Notes: generated from the sequence alone by a model not told the origin. Positions 27,861 to 37,217 are shown, counted from the stretch's first letter. The stretch: DNA of 64,000 nucleotides from Fibrobacter succinogenes (GCA_902776765.1 CACYRP010000036.1:22841-86840), one strand, 5' to 3'. Numbers and translations are program-made.

Positions 27861-28598
27861 TTATGCAGTAACGTTTTTTCCAGCTTCGACGGCGTCGGCG
27901 ACGGTCTTTCCCGTAAAATCTTGAGCGCTGAACCAGCGACCGCTCTTTTTATCGTCCAAAAGCACGCTTACGAGAGCACCCGGAACGACTGTTTCAGGAG
28001 CATTCGGGGCGTTCGGACCACCGAGATCCGTACGGAGCCACCCCGGATCCATCACGTTCATCATCACGTCCGTGCCGTTCAGCTTGCAGGCAAAATCTTT
28101 TACGAACTTGGTGAGAGCAGCCTTTGCGCAAGCATAACCGGCAAGCTCCGGCTCGTTGGCGATGCCACTTGTGGTAAGTTGCATACGCCCAAAGCCACGC
28201 TTAATCATTCTCGGCAAAAAGTGGTAAGCAATTTTAATCGGCGCAAAAAAGTTCACCGCCATCGCCTGGCGGAAATCATCCATTGTATTCGTCGTGTAAT
28301 CCGAGAAATAATGACTCATGAGACCGGCATTATTGAAAACGAGGTCCACTTGCACGCCAAAAGAATCGATTTCAGCCAAAGCAGCATCGATTTCAGTTTC
28401 TTTTTCGAGATTGCAACCCACAGCCTTGACCTGGACGCCATACGGAGCAAGTTCCGCAATCACCTTTTCGGCATGGTTCTTGTCGCGCCCCTGCAAAATA
28501 AGGTTTGCACCGAGCTTTGCCATTTCGATAGCGATAAGGCGACCAACACCTCGGCAACCACCCGTCACCAAGCACCATTTTCCTTTTACGTCGATCAT
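27861..28598 (-). CDS. Short-chain dehydrogenase/reductase
   Basis: A 245-residue classical SDR with the cofactor motif VTGGCRGVGRLIA at the N-terminus, LQGRDKNHAEKV suggesting NADPH preference (basic Arg after the second strand), NNAGLMSHY, and the catalytic Ser...Tyr-x-x-x-Lys as TTSG and YACAKAALTKF. Substrate unknown. It stands on the minus strand between the EAL protein and a divergent XRE regulator gene, which may control it; that link is inference. Confidence 0.9.
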   Translation of the reverse strand: MIDVKGKWCLVTGGCRGVGRLIAIEMAKLGANLILQGRDKNHAEKVIAELAPYGVQVKAVGCNLEKETEIDAALAEIDSFGVQVDLVFNNAGLMSHYFSDYTTNTMDDFRQAMAVNFFAPIKIAYHFLPRMIKRGFGRMQLTTSGIANEPELAGYACAKAALTKFVKDFACKLNGTDVMMNVMDPGWLRTDLGGPNAPNAPETVVPGALVSVLLDDKKSGRWFSAQDFTGKTVADAVEAGKNVTA

Positions 28599-28862
28599 TC
28601 GTATTCCTTTGCGCCTTGCGCTGATTTTAACGTTGTTTCATCACGAAAAATATTCTTTAATTCCATAAAAACAATCACGAACCGACATGTTTTTGTACAC
28701 AATAGTAAAAAGATTTTGGCCACCAATCTTTACACGACAGAACTAAAATTTTTTTACGATTACACGCTTTTGCAAATCAATCAAAAGCTATCAAAGATTT
28801 ACGTCATTTTGCAAACTATCGCATGCACCATTTTTTTCAAAGTTTTCATAAAATTTGATGCA

Positions 28863-29225
28863 ATGTATTACGAGACGTTCCTACTCCACGAAGCAATAAG
28901 ACTCCTTCTGATTACATTTAGACAATCGCGACGCCATACCCAGCAGTCGCTATCTATGGAATCAGGGATTTCTAGGCAATTCATTTCGCAGATGGAATGT
29001 GGAAAGCGAGTCCCGTCTATCGATACGCTCTCACAGCTTTCGATTGCGCTCAAGACAAATATCAGTACACTCATGGTAGAACTGGACCGCATTTACCAGC
29101 ATCTCGTAAGGCAACAACGCCCAAAACAAGCCGCAAAAACCACTTCATTAACGCAAATAGCCGCCGAAAGTACAGATCCAAGTCTCGAGTACATACGCAA
29201 GGCCAAAGGAATAGACATCCCCTAG
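28863..29225 (+). CDS. XRE-family helix-turn-helix regulator
   Basis: A 120-residue protein with an HTH_3 domain at about 10-70: RLLLITFRQSRRHTQQSLS, then MESGISRQFISQMECGKRVP, the recognition-helix region, and a helix IDTLSQLSIALKTNISTLM. The C-terminal 45 residues are low in hydrophobics and may be disordered. The ATG at 28863 is my choice; there is no good ribosome site, and a long open frame upstream runs antisense to the SDR gene and is not coding. It is divergent from the SDR gene and 40 nt upstream of rlmN on the same strand. Confidence 0.82.
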   Translation: MYYETFLLHEAIRLLLITFRQSRRHTQQSLSMESGISRQFISQMECGKRVPSIDTLSQLSIALKTNISTLMVELDRIYQHLVRQQRPKQAAKTTSLTQIAAESTDPSLEYIRKAKGIDIP

Positions 29226-29265
29226 CCCTTAACAAAAAGCTTAAAATTTTCTATCTTTAATATCG

Positions 29266-30339
29266 ATGGAATGGCCGCGCAATATAAAAACTTTGACAAC
29301 CGACGAGCTCAAAGCTTGGCTTCGGGATGTAGACGAAAAGCCCTATCGCGCTGATCAAATTCAAAAATGGCTATTCTGCCAGCAGGTGCGTTCTTACGAC
29401 GACATGGGGAATGTCCCCCCTGCCCTCCGCGAAAAAATGGCAAAACAGTTCACGCTTTGCGGTCTTAAAGAAGACCAACGTTCTGTTTCTGTCGATGGAA
29501 CAGTAAAATGGCTGTTCCAGACCGAAGACGGTCACCACATCGAGACCGTGATGATCCCGGCAAACGGCCGCTATTCCGTTTGCGTTTCGACTCAGGTCGG
29601 CTGCGCCATGAACTGCGCATTCTGCCGTACTGCCAAGATGGGGTTCACGCGTAACCTCGAAGCGGGCGAAATCCTCGAAGAAATTATCAATGTCAACTGG
29701 TACCTGAAAGACAACGGCTTCATGAACGAAGAAGGTGGCACGGCCCAGGTGACAAACATCATTTTCATGGGCATGGGCGAACCGCTCAACAACCTCGAAA
29801 ATGTCCACCGCGTCTGCTGCACCCTGCACAATCAGAAACTTTTCAACATGGGCGCAAAGCGCATGACCGTGAGCACTTCGGGTGTTGTCCCGAAGATCAA
29901 GGAACTCGTGGACCGCAATACGCCCTGCTGCCTCGCCGTAAGCCTCAACAGCACGAACAACGAATACCGTTCGTCCGTGATGCCGGTGAACAAGACGTGG
30001 CCCATCGAAAAACTTTTGGAAGCGGTCGATGACTACATCCGCCGCACCGATAACTACGTGACGTTCGAGTTCGTGCTCATCCAGAACATCACCTGCACAC
30101 CCAAGGCCGCCAAGGAGCTTATCCGCATTTGCGCCCCGCGCCGTGTGAAGGTGAACGCCATTGTGCTTAACGACGGAGACGACCCGACACTTCACGCCCC
30201 CACCCCCGAAGAGGTGGAAGACTTTCTCGCCGCCGTGCGAGCTGCTGAAATTCAAATCACGATCCGCAATCCACGCGGTAGGGACATCCTTGCTGCATGT
30301 GGACAATTAGCGTACAAAAAGGAAGGTAATAAATGTTAA
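29266..30339 (+). CDS. rlmN: Dual-specificity RNA methyltransferase RlmN
   Basis: RlmN (357 residues) is a radical-SAM enzyme that makes 2-methyladenosine at position 2503 of 23S rRNA and position 37 of certain tRNAs. The cluster-binding CxxxCxxC is CAMNCAFC in VSTQVGCAMNCAFCRT; downstream are IIFMGMGEPLNN, VSTSGVVPKI, LAVSLNSTN and VNAIVLNDG. The methyl-carrying cysteine region is near the C-terminus (ILAACGQL). Normal length. The next gene overlaps it by 7 nt. Confidence 0.97.
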   Translation: MEWPRNIKTLTTDELKAWLRDVDEKPYRADQIQKWLFCQQVRSYDDMGNVPPALREKMAKQFTLCGLKEDQRSVSVDGTVKWLFQTEDGHHIETVMIPANGRYSVCVSTQVGCAMNCAFCRTAKMGFTRNLEAGEILEEIINVNWYLKDNGFMNEEGGTAQVTNIIFMGMGEPLNNLENVHRVCCTLHNQKLFNMGAKRMTVSTSGVVPKIKELVDRNTPCCLAVSLNSTNNEYRSSVMPVNKTWPIEKLLEAVDDYIRRTDNYVTFEFVLIQNITCTPKAAKELIRICAPRRVKVNAIVLNDGDDPTLHAPTPEEVEDFLAAVRAAEIQITIRNPRGRDILAACGQLAYKKEGNKC

Positions 30340-30953
30340 CGCAAAACCTCCCGGAATTCTGGGACAATCTTTATGCCGAAGGCAAGGACTACTGGAATTT
30401 CAAGAAGGCGACTCCGGCCCTGCTTGAATTTTTTAAGCACCCCTCCTGCCCTGCAGAGGGCTCTGTGCTGATTCCAGGCGCCGGGTTCGGCTATGATGCC
30501 GAAGCTTGGGCTTTGCGTGGACACGACGTTTTGGCAGTAGATTTTGCCCCGACCGCTGTTGACGAATTGGACCATTTGAGCCGCAAGCACAAGAATTTGC
30601 GTTCGCTCGACCTCGACTTGTTCACTCTTTCTCCGAAGGATGCCAAGCGTGGCGGTCAATTGTTCGATATCATTTATGACTACGGCACGTTCTCGGCAAT
30701 CCACCCAGGCCGCCGCGATGAATTCTTCGAAGTCTGCTACAAGATGATGAAGGACGACGGCGTGTTCATCTGCCTCATGTACCCACTCATGAACGGCAAG
30801 ACCATGCAGGGCCCTCCGCACTGCATGAGCGAAGGTGAACTCATGGCTCGTTTGGACGGCGTGTTCGACATCGTTGAACGCATCAAGCCTACAAACAGCA
30901 TTCCAGGCCGCGAAGGCAAGGAAGAATTCTGGCTCTTGAAGAAGTGCCTGTAG
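30333..30953 (+). CDS. TPMT-family SAM-dependent methyltransferase
   Basis: A 206-residue class I methyltransferase of the thiopurine S-methyltransferase group. The N-terminus FWDNLYAEGKDYWN, SAM motif I VLIPGAGFGYDAEAWALRGHDVLAVD (hydrophobic strand, GxGxG variant, acidic end) and LFDIIYDYGTFSAIHP with MMKDDGVFICLMYPL fit the family. Bacterial members methylate thiols, selenium or tellurium compounds or halides; the substrate here is open. It overlaps rlmN by 7 nt and is translationally coupled to it. A terminator follows at 31029. Confidence 0.88.
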   Translation: MLTQNLPEFWDNLYAEGKDYWNFKKATPALLEFFKHPSCPAEGSVLIPGAGFGYDAEAWALRGHDVLAVDFAPTAVDELDHLSRKHKNLRSLDLDLFTLSPKDAKRGGQLFDIIYDYGTFSAIHPGRRDEFFEVCYKMMKDDGVFICLMYPLMNGKTMQGPPHCMSEGELMARLDGVFDIVERIKPTNSIPGREGKEEFWLLKKCL

Positions 30954-31028
30954 CATTATTAGTTGGCAGAACTTAGAGTTTAGAACTTAGTACATCCAAT
31001 TTGTCAAACCCGCGACTATTTTAGACGT

Positions 31029-31059
31029 CCCCCGGTCTCCGTGCCGGGGTCTTTTTTTT
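31029..31059 (+). terminator. Intrinsic terminator after the rlmN operon
   Basis: CCCCGG / CCGGGG stem with an 8-nt loop followed by TC and an eight-T run, about 75 nt past the methyltransferase stop. Confidence 0.88.
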
Positions 31060-31151
31060 ATATATCCGGGCTTGTAAAAAATGCACGAGGTACTCCACAC
31101 GCGCCCCATTTTTTTGTATTTTTGCACCAGTTTTATATAAGGATTTTTACT

Positions 31152-31649
31152 ATGGCAAACGATTTATGTCCCTGCGGTTCTGGCAAGCCTTATAGCGAAT
31201 GCTGCGAACCGATCATTAAGAAGACCGCTCTCGCCCAATCTCCCGAAGCTTTGATGCGATCCCGCTACACGGCTTACGCCAAGCACGAAATCGCATGGCT
31301 CAAGGACTCCCTCGAAGCCACCCAGCGCGACGACTTTGACGAACCGAGCGTAGAAGCCTGGAGCCGTGAGTCCGAATGGCTCGGCATCGAAATCAAGCAG
31401 ACCAAGACCGAAGAAGAAAAGAACATCGGTTGGGTCGAATTCATCGCTCGCTTCAAGCAGGGTAACATCACTCGTAACCACCACGAACTTGGCGAATTCC
31501 ACAAGGTTGGCGGTGCATGGTTCTTCTACGATGGCCGTGCCGTGAAGCAGGAAACAGTCCGCCACGAAGGCCCGGTTGTCGGCCGTAACGACCCGTGCCC
31601 GTGCGGTTCTGGCAAGAAGTACAAGAAGTGCTGCGGCGCGAATAAGTAA
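31152..31649 (+). CDS. YchJ-like SEC-C zinc-binding protein
   Basis: A 165-residue protein of the YchJ (UPF0225) group with a SEC-C zinc motif at both ends: [13 protein letters not shown] near residue 6 and [13 protein letters not shown] at the C-terminus. The middle ([19 protein letters not shown] and [10 protein letters not shown]...[11 protein letters not shown]) is the cystatin-like core of the family. Function unknown; SEC-C motifs also occur in SecA, where they bind zinc and SecB. The start is the ATG at 31152; an open frame reaches to 31041 but crosses the terminator and has no ribosome site. Confidence 0.92.
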   Translation: MANDLCPCGSGKPYSECCEPIIKKTALAQSPEALMRSRYTAYAKHEIAWLKDSLEATQRDDFDEPSVEAWSRESEWLGIEIKQTKTEEEKNIGWVEFIARFKQGNITRNHHELGEFHKVGGAWFFYDGRAVKQETVRHEGPVVGRNDPCPCGSGKKYKKCCGANK

Positions 31650-31815
31650 GAAGTAGGCAGTAGGAAGTAGACGGTAGGAAGTTGTCAGCGGAAGGGGAAA
31701 GCCTTCCCCTGGCTCGCACTCCGAAAACTCCGTCGCTCGCCACCCCTTCGCCTAGGGGCTCCGCCCCTAAAACCCCGATAAGCACACCTAAAACCTACAA
31801 CCTAAAACCTAATAC
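31650..31815. repeat. Composite repeat element (GTAGGAAGTAG arm, GC hairpins, CCTA arm)
   Basis: It starts in the ychJ-like stop region with GTAGGCAGTAGGAAGTAG, continues with a GGGGAAAGCCTTCCCC hairpin and an AGGGGCTCCGCCCCT hairpin, and ends in a CCTA-rich arm 6 nt before argC. A larger member of the repeat family with a different left arm. Confidence 0.8.
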
Positions 31816-31821
31816 CTAAAA

Positions 31822-32787
31822 ATGTTCAAAATTTTTGTAGATGGCGAAGCAGGAACGACCGGCCTGCAAATTTACGAACGCTTAGCCAAGCGTAACGATC
31901 TGGAAATCCTCAAGATCAATCCGGAACTCCGCAAGGATGTGAACGAACGACAGAAGATGATCAATGAATCTGACGTGACGTTCCTTTGCCTGCCGGATGC
32001 AGCCTCCATCGAAAGTGCCGCCCTCTGCACAAATCCGAACACGCGCATCATCGACGCCTCCACAGCCCACCGCGTAAACCCGGCTTGGACATACGGCATG
32101 CCGGAACTCTGCCTCGCCCAACGCGAAGCGATTTCCAAGAGCAAGCGCATTGCAAACCCCGGTTGCCACGCCTCCGGCTTTATCCTTGGTGTGTATCCGC
32201 TCGTTGCAGCAGGAATCCTCCCGAAGAGCGCTAACCTCGCCGCCTACAGCATCACCGGTTATTCCGGCGGCGGCAAGAAGCTCATCGCCGAATACGAAGC
32301 CGAAGAAAACTTGAGCCACAAGGCCGGCGAATCGAAGGCCATCATGGCTCCCGCCCCCTACGCGCTCGCGCTCGCCCACAAGCACCTCCCCGAAATGAAG
32401 AAGGTCTGCGGCCTTGACAACGCCCCGTTCTTCAATCCGGTGCTCGGCCCCTACTACAAGGGCATGGCCGTGACGGTCGCCATCTTCCCGAACATGCTCT
32501 CGAAGAAGGTCGGCCCGCAAGACTTGACCGAAATCCTCGCCAAGCATTACGAAAGCTCTAACTTCGTGAAGGTCATGCCCTACGAAGCCGCTCCGGCGCT
32601 GTTCAACGGTCGCCTCGACCCGACGGTCTGCAACGACACGAACAACGCCCGCATCCAGGTGTTTGGCAACGAAAACATCATGCAGGTGACGACGATTATC
32701 GACAACCTCGGCAAGGGCGCTAGCGGTGCCGCCATCCAGAACATGAACATCGCTCTCGGATTGGACGAAACCACGAGCCTTGTTTAG
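31822..32787 (+). CDS. argC: N-acetyl-gamma-glutamyl-phosphate reductase
   Basis: ArgC (321 residues, type 2) reduces N-acetylglutamyl phosphate with NADPH in arginine synthesis. The type 2 N-terminus IFVDGEAGTTGLQIYERL, DVTFLCLPDAAS, the active-site cysteine IANPGCHASGFIL near residue 115, and TGYSGGGKKLI are clear. The start is right behind a CCTA-type repeat arm with no Shine-Dalgarno. Other arg genes are not in the window. Confidence 0.96.
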   Translation: MFKIFVDGEAGTTGLQIYERLAKRNDLEILKINPELRKDVNERQKMINESDVTFLCLPDAASIESAALCTNPNTRIIDASTAHRVNPAWTYGMPELCLAQREAISKSKRIANPGCHASGFILGVYPLVAAGILPKSANLAAYSITGYSGGGKKLIAEYEAEENLSHKAGESKAIMAPAPYALALAHKHLPEMKKVCGLDNAPFFNPVLGPYYKGMAVTVAIFPNMLSKKVGPQDLTEILAKHYESSNFVKVMPYEAAPALFNGRLDPTVCNDTNNARIQVFGNENIMQVTTIIDNLGKGASGAAIQNMNIALGLDETTSLV

Positions 32788-32840
32788 CAGGAAGTTAGAA
32801 GTAGACAGTAGGAAGTAGATTCCAAGCAAAAATTTCAAAA

Positions 32841-32869
32841 GTTACCGAGAAAACCTCGGTAACTTTTTT
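32841..32869 (+). terminator. Intrinsic terminator after argC
   Basis: GTTACCGAG / CTCGGTAAC perfect 9-bp stem, 5-nt loop and six T residues. Between the argC stop and the terminator lies a short GTAGACAGTAGGAAGTAG repeat (32800-32820). Confidence 0.92.
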
Positions 32870-32992
32870 CGTTGTTGAGAAGCCCAACATTTTCGTCAAA
32901 AAATCATCAATTTAACGAGTTTTGACGCTTTTTGTTTTTGGAGGTGAAATTTGTACTCTATGAATTTCATCAAAAATTTCTAAATTTGGCAC

Positions 32993-33994
32993 ATGTTCTT
33001 AGACGAAAAATCCATTGAAGTACGCTCTGGCAGAGGCGGCGACGGCATCTGCAGTTTCCATCGTGAAAAGTTCGTGCCCCTCGGCGGCCCCGATGGCGGT
33101 GACGGCGGTCGCGGCGGCCATGTCATTTTGCAGGTGAACGAACAATACACCACGCTCCTCGACATGGGCCATACCCGAATTTACAAGGCAAAGAACGGCC
33201 AGCCCGGCGGCGCCAAGCGCTGCTCCGGCGCATCCGCTGATGACTTAATCATCAGTGTTCCTCGCGGAACGATCGTCAAGGACGAACAGGGCCATATCCT
33301 CACCGACTTGACTGAACCGGGCCAGAAGTGGATTGCCGCACGTGGCGGCAAGGGAGGCATGGGCAACCAGCATTTCGCAACGCCGAAGGTGCAGGCCCCG
33401 CGCAAATGCACACCGGGCGAAAAGGGCGAAGTCCGCGAACTCTTCCTCGAACTCAAGCTCATGGCAGACGTTGGCCTTGTCGGATTCCCGAACGCGGGCA
33501 AGTCCAGCCTCGTGAACAAGATTTCTAGCGGCCGTCCAAAGGTTGGCGACTATCCGTTTACCACGCTTGAACCGGTGCTCGGCATTGTTCAGGTGAACGG
33601 CCACAGCTTTGTAGTTGCGGACATTCCGGGTCTCTTGGAAGGCGCTTCCGAAGGTAAGGGCCTTGGCCACCAGTTCCTCAAACACATCGAGCGTACGCAC
33701 ACGCTGCTCTTTGTGATTGACGGTTTTGCCGAAAACGCTTACGAGCAGTTCAAGGTCTTGAAGGATGAACTCAAAGCATTCCACCCGAAGCTTGCCGAAA
33801 AAAATTTCGTTGTCGCCCTCAACAAGAGCGACCTCGGCATCGAAAATGCCATCAAGGAATTCAAGAAGCACCGCCAGAAAGTGGTCATCACTTCGGCAGT
33901 CACAGGCGAAGGTTGCGCGGAACTCCAGCAGGCTTTGGACGAAGCTGTGCCCCATATGCACAAAAAAAGCATCGGTTGGAGCAAAAAAGGCTAA
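32993..33994 (+). CDS. obgE: GTPase Obg
   Basis: Obg/CgtA (333 residues) is a ribosome-associated GTPase for 50S assembly and stress control. The glycine-rich Obg fold is at the N-terminus (GRGGDGICSFHREKF, GGPDGGDGGRGGHV), followed by G1 GFPNAGKSS, G2 YPFTTLEP, G3 VADIPGLLEGAS, G4 NKSD and G5 TSAVTGEG. It lacks the optional C-terminal OCT domain, as in proteobacterial short forms. It heads a run of four genes (obgE, HU, smpB, amidase). Confidence 0.97.
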   Translation: MFLDEKSIEVRSGRGGDGICSFHREKFVPLGGPDGGDGGRGGHVILQVNEQYTTLLDMGHTRIYKAKNGQPGGAKRCSGASADDLIISVPRGTIVKDEQGHILTDLTEPGQKWIAARGGKGGMGNQHFATPKVQAPRKCTPGEKGEVRELFLELKLMADVGLVGFPNAGKSSLVNKISSGRPKVGDYPFTTLEPVLGIVQVNGHSFVVADIPGLLEGASEGKGLGHQFLKHIERTHTLLFVIDGFAENAYEQFKVLKDELKAFHPKLAEKNFVVALNKSDLGIENAIKEFKKHRQKVVITSAVTGEGCAELQQALDEAVPHMHKKSIGWSKKG

Positions 33995-34026
33995 CTGTTC
34001 GCAAAAAATATTATAAATTCATTAAT

Positions 34027-34380
34027 ATGAAGGCGACTCAGTCCAACATAACCAAGAAGGAACTCGTTGATGAAATCGCTTCCCAGACTGGATTTACGCA
34101 AGTAAAGACCAAAGTCATCGTGGAAGAACTCATCAACGCGATTTCTAATTCTGTTATCGAAGGCAGCAACATCGAGCTGCGTGGATTCGGTCGCTTCAAA
34201 AATAAACAGCGCAAGGAACGCCGCACCCGGAACCCTAAGACTGGCGAGTTGGTCAATATCCCCGCCCAGACACGTCCGGTTTTCGAACCCAGCAAGGATT
34301 TAATCGAAAAAATCAATAAGCTTCCTTTCGACTTAGAAGAAGAGGCTTTTGTTCCTAAAGATGGCAAAGAAAGAATCTAG
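34027..34380 (+). CDS. HU/IHF-family DNA-binding protein
   Basis: A 117-residue HU/IHF-fold protein that bends DNA. ITKKELVDEIASQTGF and VIEGSNIELRGFGRFKNKQRKERRTRNPKTGE cover the dimer core and beta-arm; TRPVFEPSKDLIEKIN ends the fold. The C-terminal 22 residues (acidic, PFDLEEEAFVPKDG) are additional to a standard HU. It starts 32 nt after obgE and overlaps smpB by 20 nt. HU versus IHF cannot be decided by eye. Confidence 0.93.
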   Translation: MKATQSNITKKELVDEIASQTGFTQVKTKVIVEELINAISNSVIEGSNIELRGFGRFKNKQRKERRTRNPKTGELVNIPAQTRPVFEPSKDLIEKINKLPFDLEEEAFVPKDGKERI

Positions 34381-34831
34381 TACGCCTGTTATCCAGAACA
34401 GAAAGGCAAACCACCTTTACTTTGTGGATGAAACATTTGAAGTAGGAATCATGCTCATCGGGTCGGAAGTCAAATCTATCCGCGATGGCAAATGCACATT
34501 GGGCGAAGCATGGATTGATATCGACGAGAACAAAGATGAACTTTGGCTTGTCGGCGCCCACATTGACGAATATCTTTTCGCAAACCGATTCAACCATTTT
34601 CCGGCTCGCCGCCGCAAGCTCCTCGCCCACAGGCACGAAATCCAAAAGATGCGCAAGGCGAAGGAATTGAAAGGTTGTACCATCATCCCATTGAAACTGT
34701 ACTTTAAGAACCGTATTGCAAAACTCGAAGTAGGAATATGCCGAGGCAAGGATCAACACGACAAGCGACAAGACATCTTAGTCCGCGACGCCAAGATGGA
34801 AATGGCTCGCGCCGCCAAGGCCTATCGCTAA
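34361..34831 (+). CDS. smpB: SsrA-binding protein SmpB
   Basis: SmpB (156 residues) delivers tmRNA to stalled ribosomes. NRKANHLYFVDETFEVGI, GSEVKSIRDGKC, EYLFANRFNHFPARRRKLLAHR and GKDQHDKRQDILVRDAKMEMARAA are the family landmarks. The start is the ATG at 34361, inside the end of the HU gene; the frame can open 12 nt earlier. The tmRNA gene is not in the window as far as I can see. Confidence 0.97.
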   Translation: MAKKESSTPVIQNRKANHLYFVDETFEVGIMLIGSEVKSIRDGKCTLGEAWIDIDENKDELWLVGAHIDEYLFANRFNHFPARRRKLLAHRHEIQKMRKAKELKGCTIIPLKLYFKNRIAKLEVGICRGKDQHDKRQDILVRDAKMEMARAAKAYR

Positions 34832-35988
34832 TTTTTGCTTTGCTACTAGTAGCATGTAGCTTAGCCCTTGCAGCTTCGGCAAGGGTCGATGTGGAGACGA
34901 TTGCTCGCGAAGTCAAAGGATCGTTTCGCTGGTATCCGGTGCAAAAAACTTTTTCGATTGTCTCCCCCAGGGATACGCTCAAGTTTGCCGTTGGCATTCC
35001 GTACATGAACCGCAACGGCCGTACGATTGAACTTTCGCAAGCTCCCAAACTTGATAACGGGCATATCTGGATTGCCGAAAACGATGCAAAGAAAATTTCT
35101 TTCAGGACTGCTTTGATTGATACAAAAGCAGCCAAGCCCATTCCGGAATCAAAGAACTTTGTAGAAAAGCCGGTTGCAAAAACAGAAGCGCCCAAGGTTG
35201 CAGAACCAAAACCGACAGCGCCGGTTGTCGTAAAACCGAAGCCGCCCAAAGCAGAAATTGCAGGCACACGCGAAGTCCGCACCATCGTGATCGATCCCGG
35301 TCATGGAGGCAAGGACCCAGGCGCATCGGGCAAACGCGCACAAGAAAAAGATATCGTACTTGCAGTTGCAAAACTCTTGAGAAAGAACCTCGCCGATGAA
35401 GGCTTCAACGTCAAGCTCACCCGCAACAAGGATGTTTTCATTGAGCTCAGCCAACGCGCCAAACTTGCAAACCAATGGGATGGAGATCTATTCATCAGTT
35501 TGCACTGCAACGCAATTGACGCTACCGAAGAACGCAAAAAGCAAATCCAGGGATTCCAGTTCTACGTATTGCGCGCCCCGGAAAACGAAGAAGACAAAGC
35601 CATAGCCCGTCGTGAAAACGCGGTCGCTACACTCTATGGCGAAAAGAATGCCAAGGACGAACTTTCACCGCTGGAATGGTTCAAGCTCGAAGCCAGGCTC
35701 GAACAGTACAAACAAACTAGTTACTTATTTACTGAAAAATTGCTCGACAGTTTTGAAGACGGAAAAATCAGGAAAATGAACACAGGCGTCGGCGGTGCTG
35801 GATTTATGGTTCTCGTAGGCGCCATGATGCCCGCGGTGCTCATTGAACTTGGCTTTATCAGCAACGAAGAAGATGAAGCCTACATGATGAGCAAGGTCGG
35901 TCAACAAGATTTAGCCGACCGCATCGCAGAAGCCGTCAGCAATTACAAGGACGCCGTCCACACCTATAGAGAAACGCTGGGAAGATAG
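34738..35988 (+). CDS. N-acetylmuramoyl-L-alanine amidase (Amidase_3)
   Basis: A secreted zinc amidase that cuts the amide bond between MurNAc and the stem peptide during cell separation. A Pro/Lys-rich linker (about 125-175) leads to the Amidase_3 domain (about 178-405) with zinc ligands in IDPGHGGKDPGA, RRENAV and SLHCNA, and the catalytic Glu in VLIELGFISNEED. The N-terminal hydrophobic signal (LSLIFALLLVACSLALAASA) begins only after the smpB stop, but the only ATG for it is at 34738, inside smpB, giving a 94-nt overlap and a basic 32-residue n-region. A TTG at about 34848 would leave a signal with no positive charge. The start is therefore uncertain; the enzyme call is not. Confidence 0.93.
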   Translation: MPRQGSTRQATRHLSPRRQDGNGSRRQGLSLIFALLLVACSLALAASARVDVETIAREVKGSFRWYPVQKTFSIVSPRDTLKFAVGIPYMNRNGRTIELSQAPKLDNGHIWIAENDAKKISFRTALIDTKAAKPIPESKNFVEKPVAKTEAPKVAEPKPTAPVVVKPKPPKAEIAGTREVRTIVIDPGHGGKDPGASGKRAQEKDIVLAVAKLLRKNLADEGFNVKLTRNKDVFIELSQRAKLANQWDGDLFISLHCNAIDATEERKKQIQGFQFYVLRAPENEEDKAIARRENAVATLYGEKNAKDELSPLEWFKLEARLEQYKQTSYLFTEKLLDSFEDGKIRKMNTGVGGAGFMVLVGAMMPAVLIELGFISNEEDEAYMMSKVGQQDLADRIAEAVSNYKDAVHTYRETLGR

Positions 35989-36030
35989 CGCTCCGGCGCA
36001 GTGGTTTGTGGCTTGTAGTGGTTAGGATAC

Positions 36031-37110
36031 CTATTTGCTAACAGGCTTTAAATTTGCCTCGATAATTTTAAGGCATTCTGCAAGAATCGCATTGTACTTT
36101 TCTTTGTAACGTTCCGTGATTACAGGCGTGCCATCTTCGCAGGTTTTCGTCTTTGCAATGTAGCCATCAAACCAATAATTAGAAAGCAGACTCAACCGAG
36201 CATCTTCATCCACATCCCCTACAATATAGGGAGCGCGCCCCTTTAGAGTTTTATTATCGTAATCCAAAAGACTATCTAAATAATCTTGTTCCAAAGGATC
36301 CCTTTCTACATTTTCCATAAGCCATCCAGAAACAATCTCATACAATTTTTTCTGCACATCAGCAAGGACATCCGTAAATAAGGCAAAATCTCCCTGCGGG
36401 CAATTTTTTACAATAACATCTGGCGCGACGCCATGAGCCTCATCATATTCTTTTTGGCTCGTATAGAATTTTTTCCCATCTAATTTAACATCGCTATAAG
36501 AGCTGTCATTAGAACATTTCATGTCCACAAACATACGCATTGGGCAGCCCCCATAAGAGATGCCATAAAGCGGTTCTTCCCGAAACAAGTCCTTAACAGC
36601 ACCGCAAGACTGGAGAGCACTTTCCCATCTTGAGATAATTTTTTCAGACAACGTTGTATCCGAACCCAAATACTTTTTATAATCTTCACAAGAAATATCT
36701 TTTGTACTACTGCAAGCCGTCGTTCCCATATAAGAATTAGCATAGCAAGTCACAGAAGGATCTCTAGCCAAGATATAACTCGCAGCACTAGAGGAACTTC
36801 CAGCAATTGAAGAACTAGAACTACCCAAAGAAGGCGTTTCACTAGATGAGCTCACCTCAGACACTGTAGACGAGGAACTAGGAGGTATCGGAGCATCGGT
36901 GGAACTTGATTCAATTTCTGCCGCAGAACTCGATTCAGGCGCTACGGCAGAACTCGAAGATTCATCGCCAAAACCTTCCCCATTCGCATCAGCAGATGAA
37001 TCAGGATTAGCAGATTGCGCTATAGAAAATTGAGGATTGGATTCCGAGCTCGCCCAAAAAAATGATGCAACAGTCAAGCAACTCAAGCGCCAAAATTTTC
37101 GAATATTCAT
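36031..37110 (-). CDS. Secreted serine-rich-linker protein, unknown function (copy A)
   Basis: A 359-residue secreted protein: signal peptide (about 1-22), a poly-Ser linker region (about 40-115, SSSS runs with Glu, Ala and Pro), then a roughly 240-residue C-terminal domain with ten or so cysteines (VTCYANS, ISCEDYKK, LQSCGAV, MKCSND, VKNCPQGD, KTCEDGTPVI, AECLKII). GGAG lies 6 nt before the ATG. No known family; Ser-rich linkers of this kind join domains in Fibrobacter secreted proteins. A paralogue sits directly upstream at 37218-38209. Confidence 0.8.
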   Translation of the reverse strand: MNIRKFWRLSCLTVASFFWASSESNPQFSIAQSANPDSSADANGEGFGDESSSSAVAPESSSAAEIESSSTDAPIPPSSSSTVSEVSSSSETPSLGSSSSSIAGSSSSAASYILARDPSVTCYANSYMGTTACSSTKDISCEDYKKYLGSDTTLSEKIISRWESALQSCGAVKDLFREEPLYGISYGGCPMRMFVDMKCSNDSSYSDVKLDGKKFYTSQKEYDEAHGVAPDVIVKNCPQGDFALFTDVLADVQKKLYEIVSGWLMENVERDPLEQDYLDSLLDYDNKTLKGRAPYIVGDVDEDARLSLLSNYWFDGYIAKTKTCEDGTPVITERYKEKYNAILAECLKIIEANLKPVSK

Positions 37111-37217
37111 AAGATTCTCCTTTTTTCTTCAACATATAATTTATCAAAATCGATTTTTCAAAAGTCATTCAAAACAGTCAAAAAACGTTGACATTCCGTC
37201 AATAAAAAAACGACAAT

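Noticed and set aside
27855..28862. Long upstream extension of the XRE regulator frame
   Set aside because: It is antisense to the SDR gene; only the last 120 codons have the helix-turn-helix.
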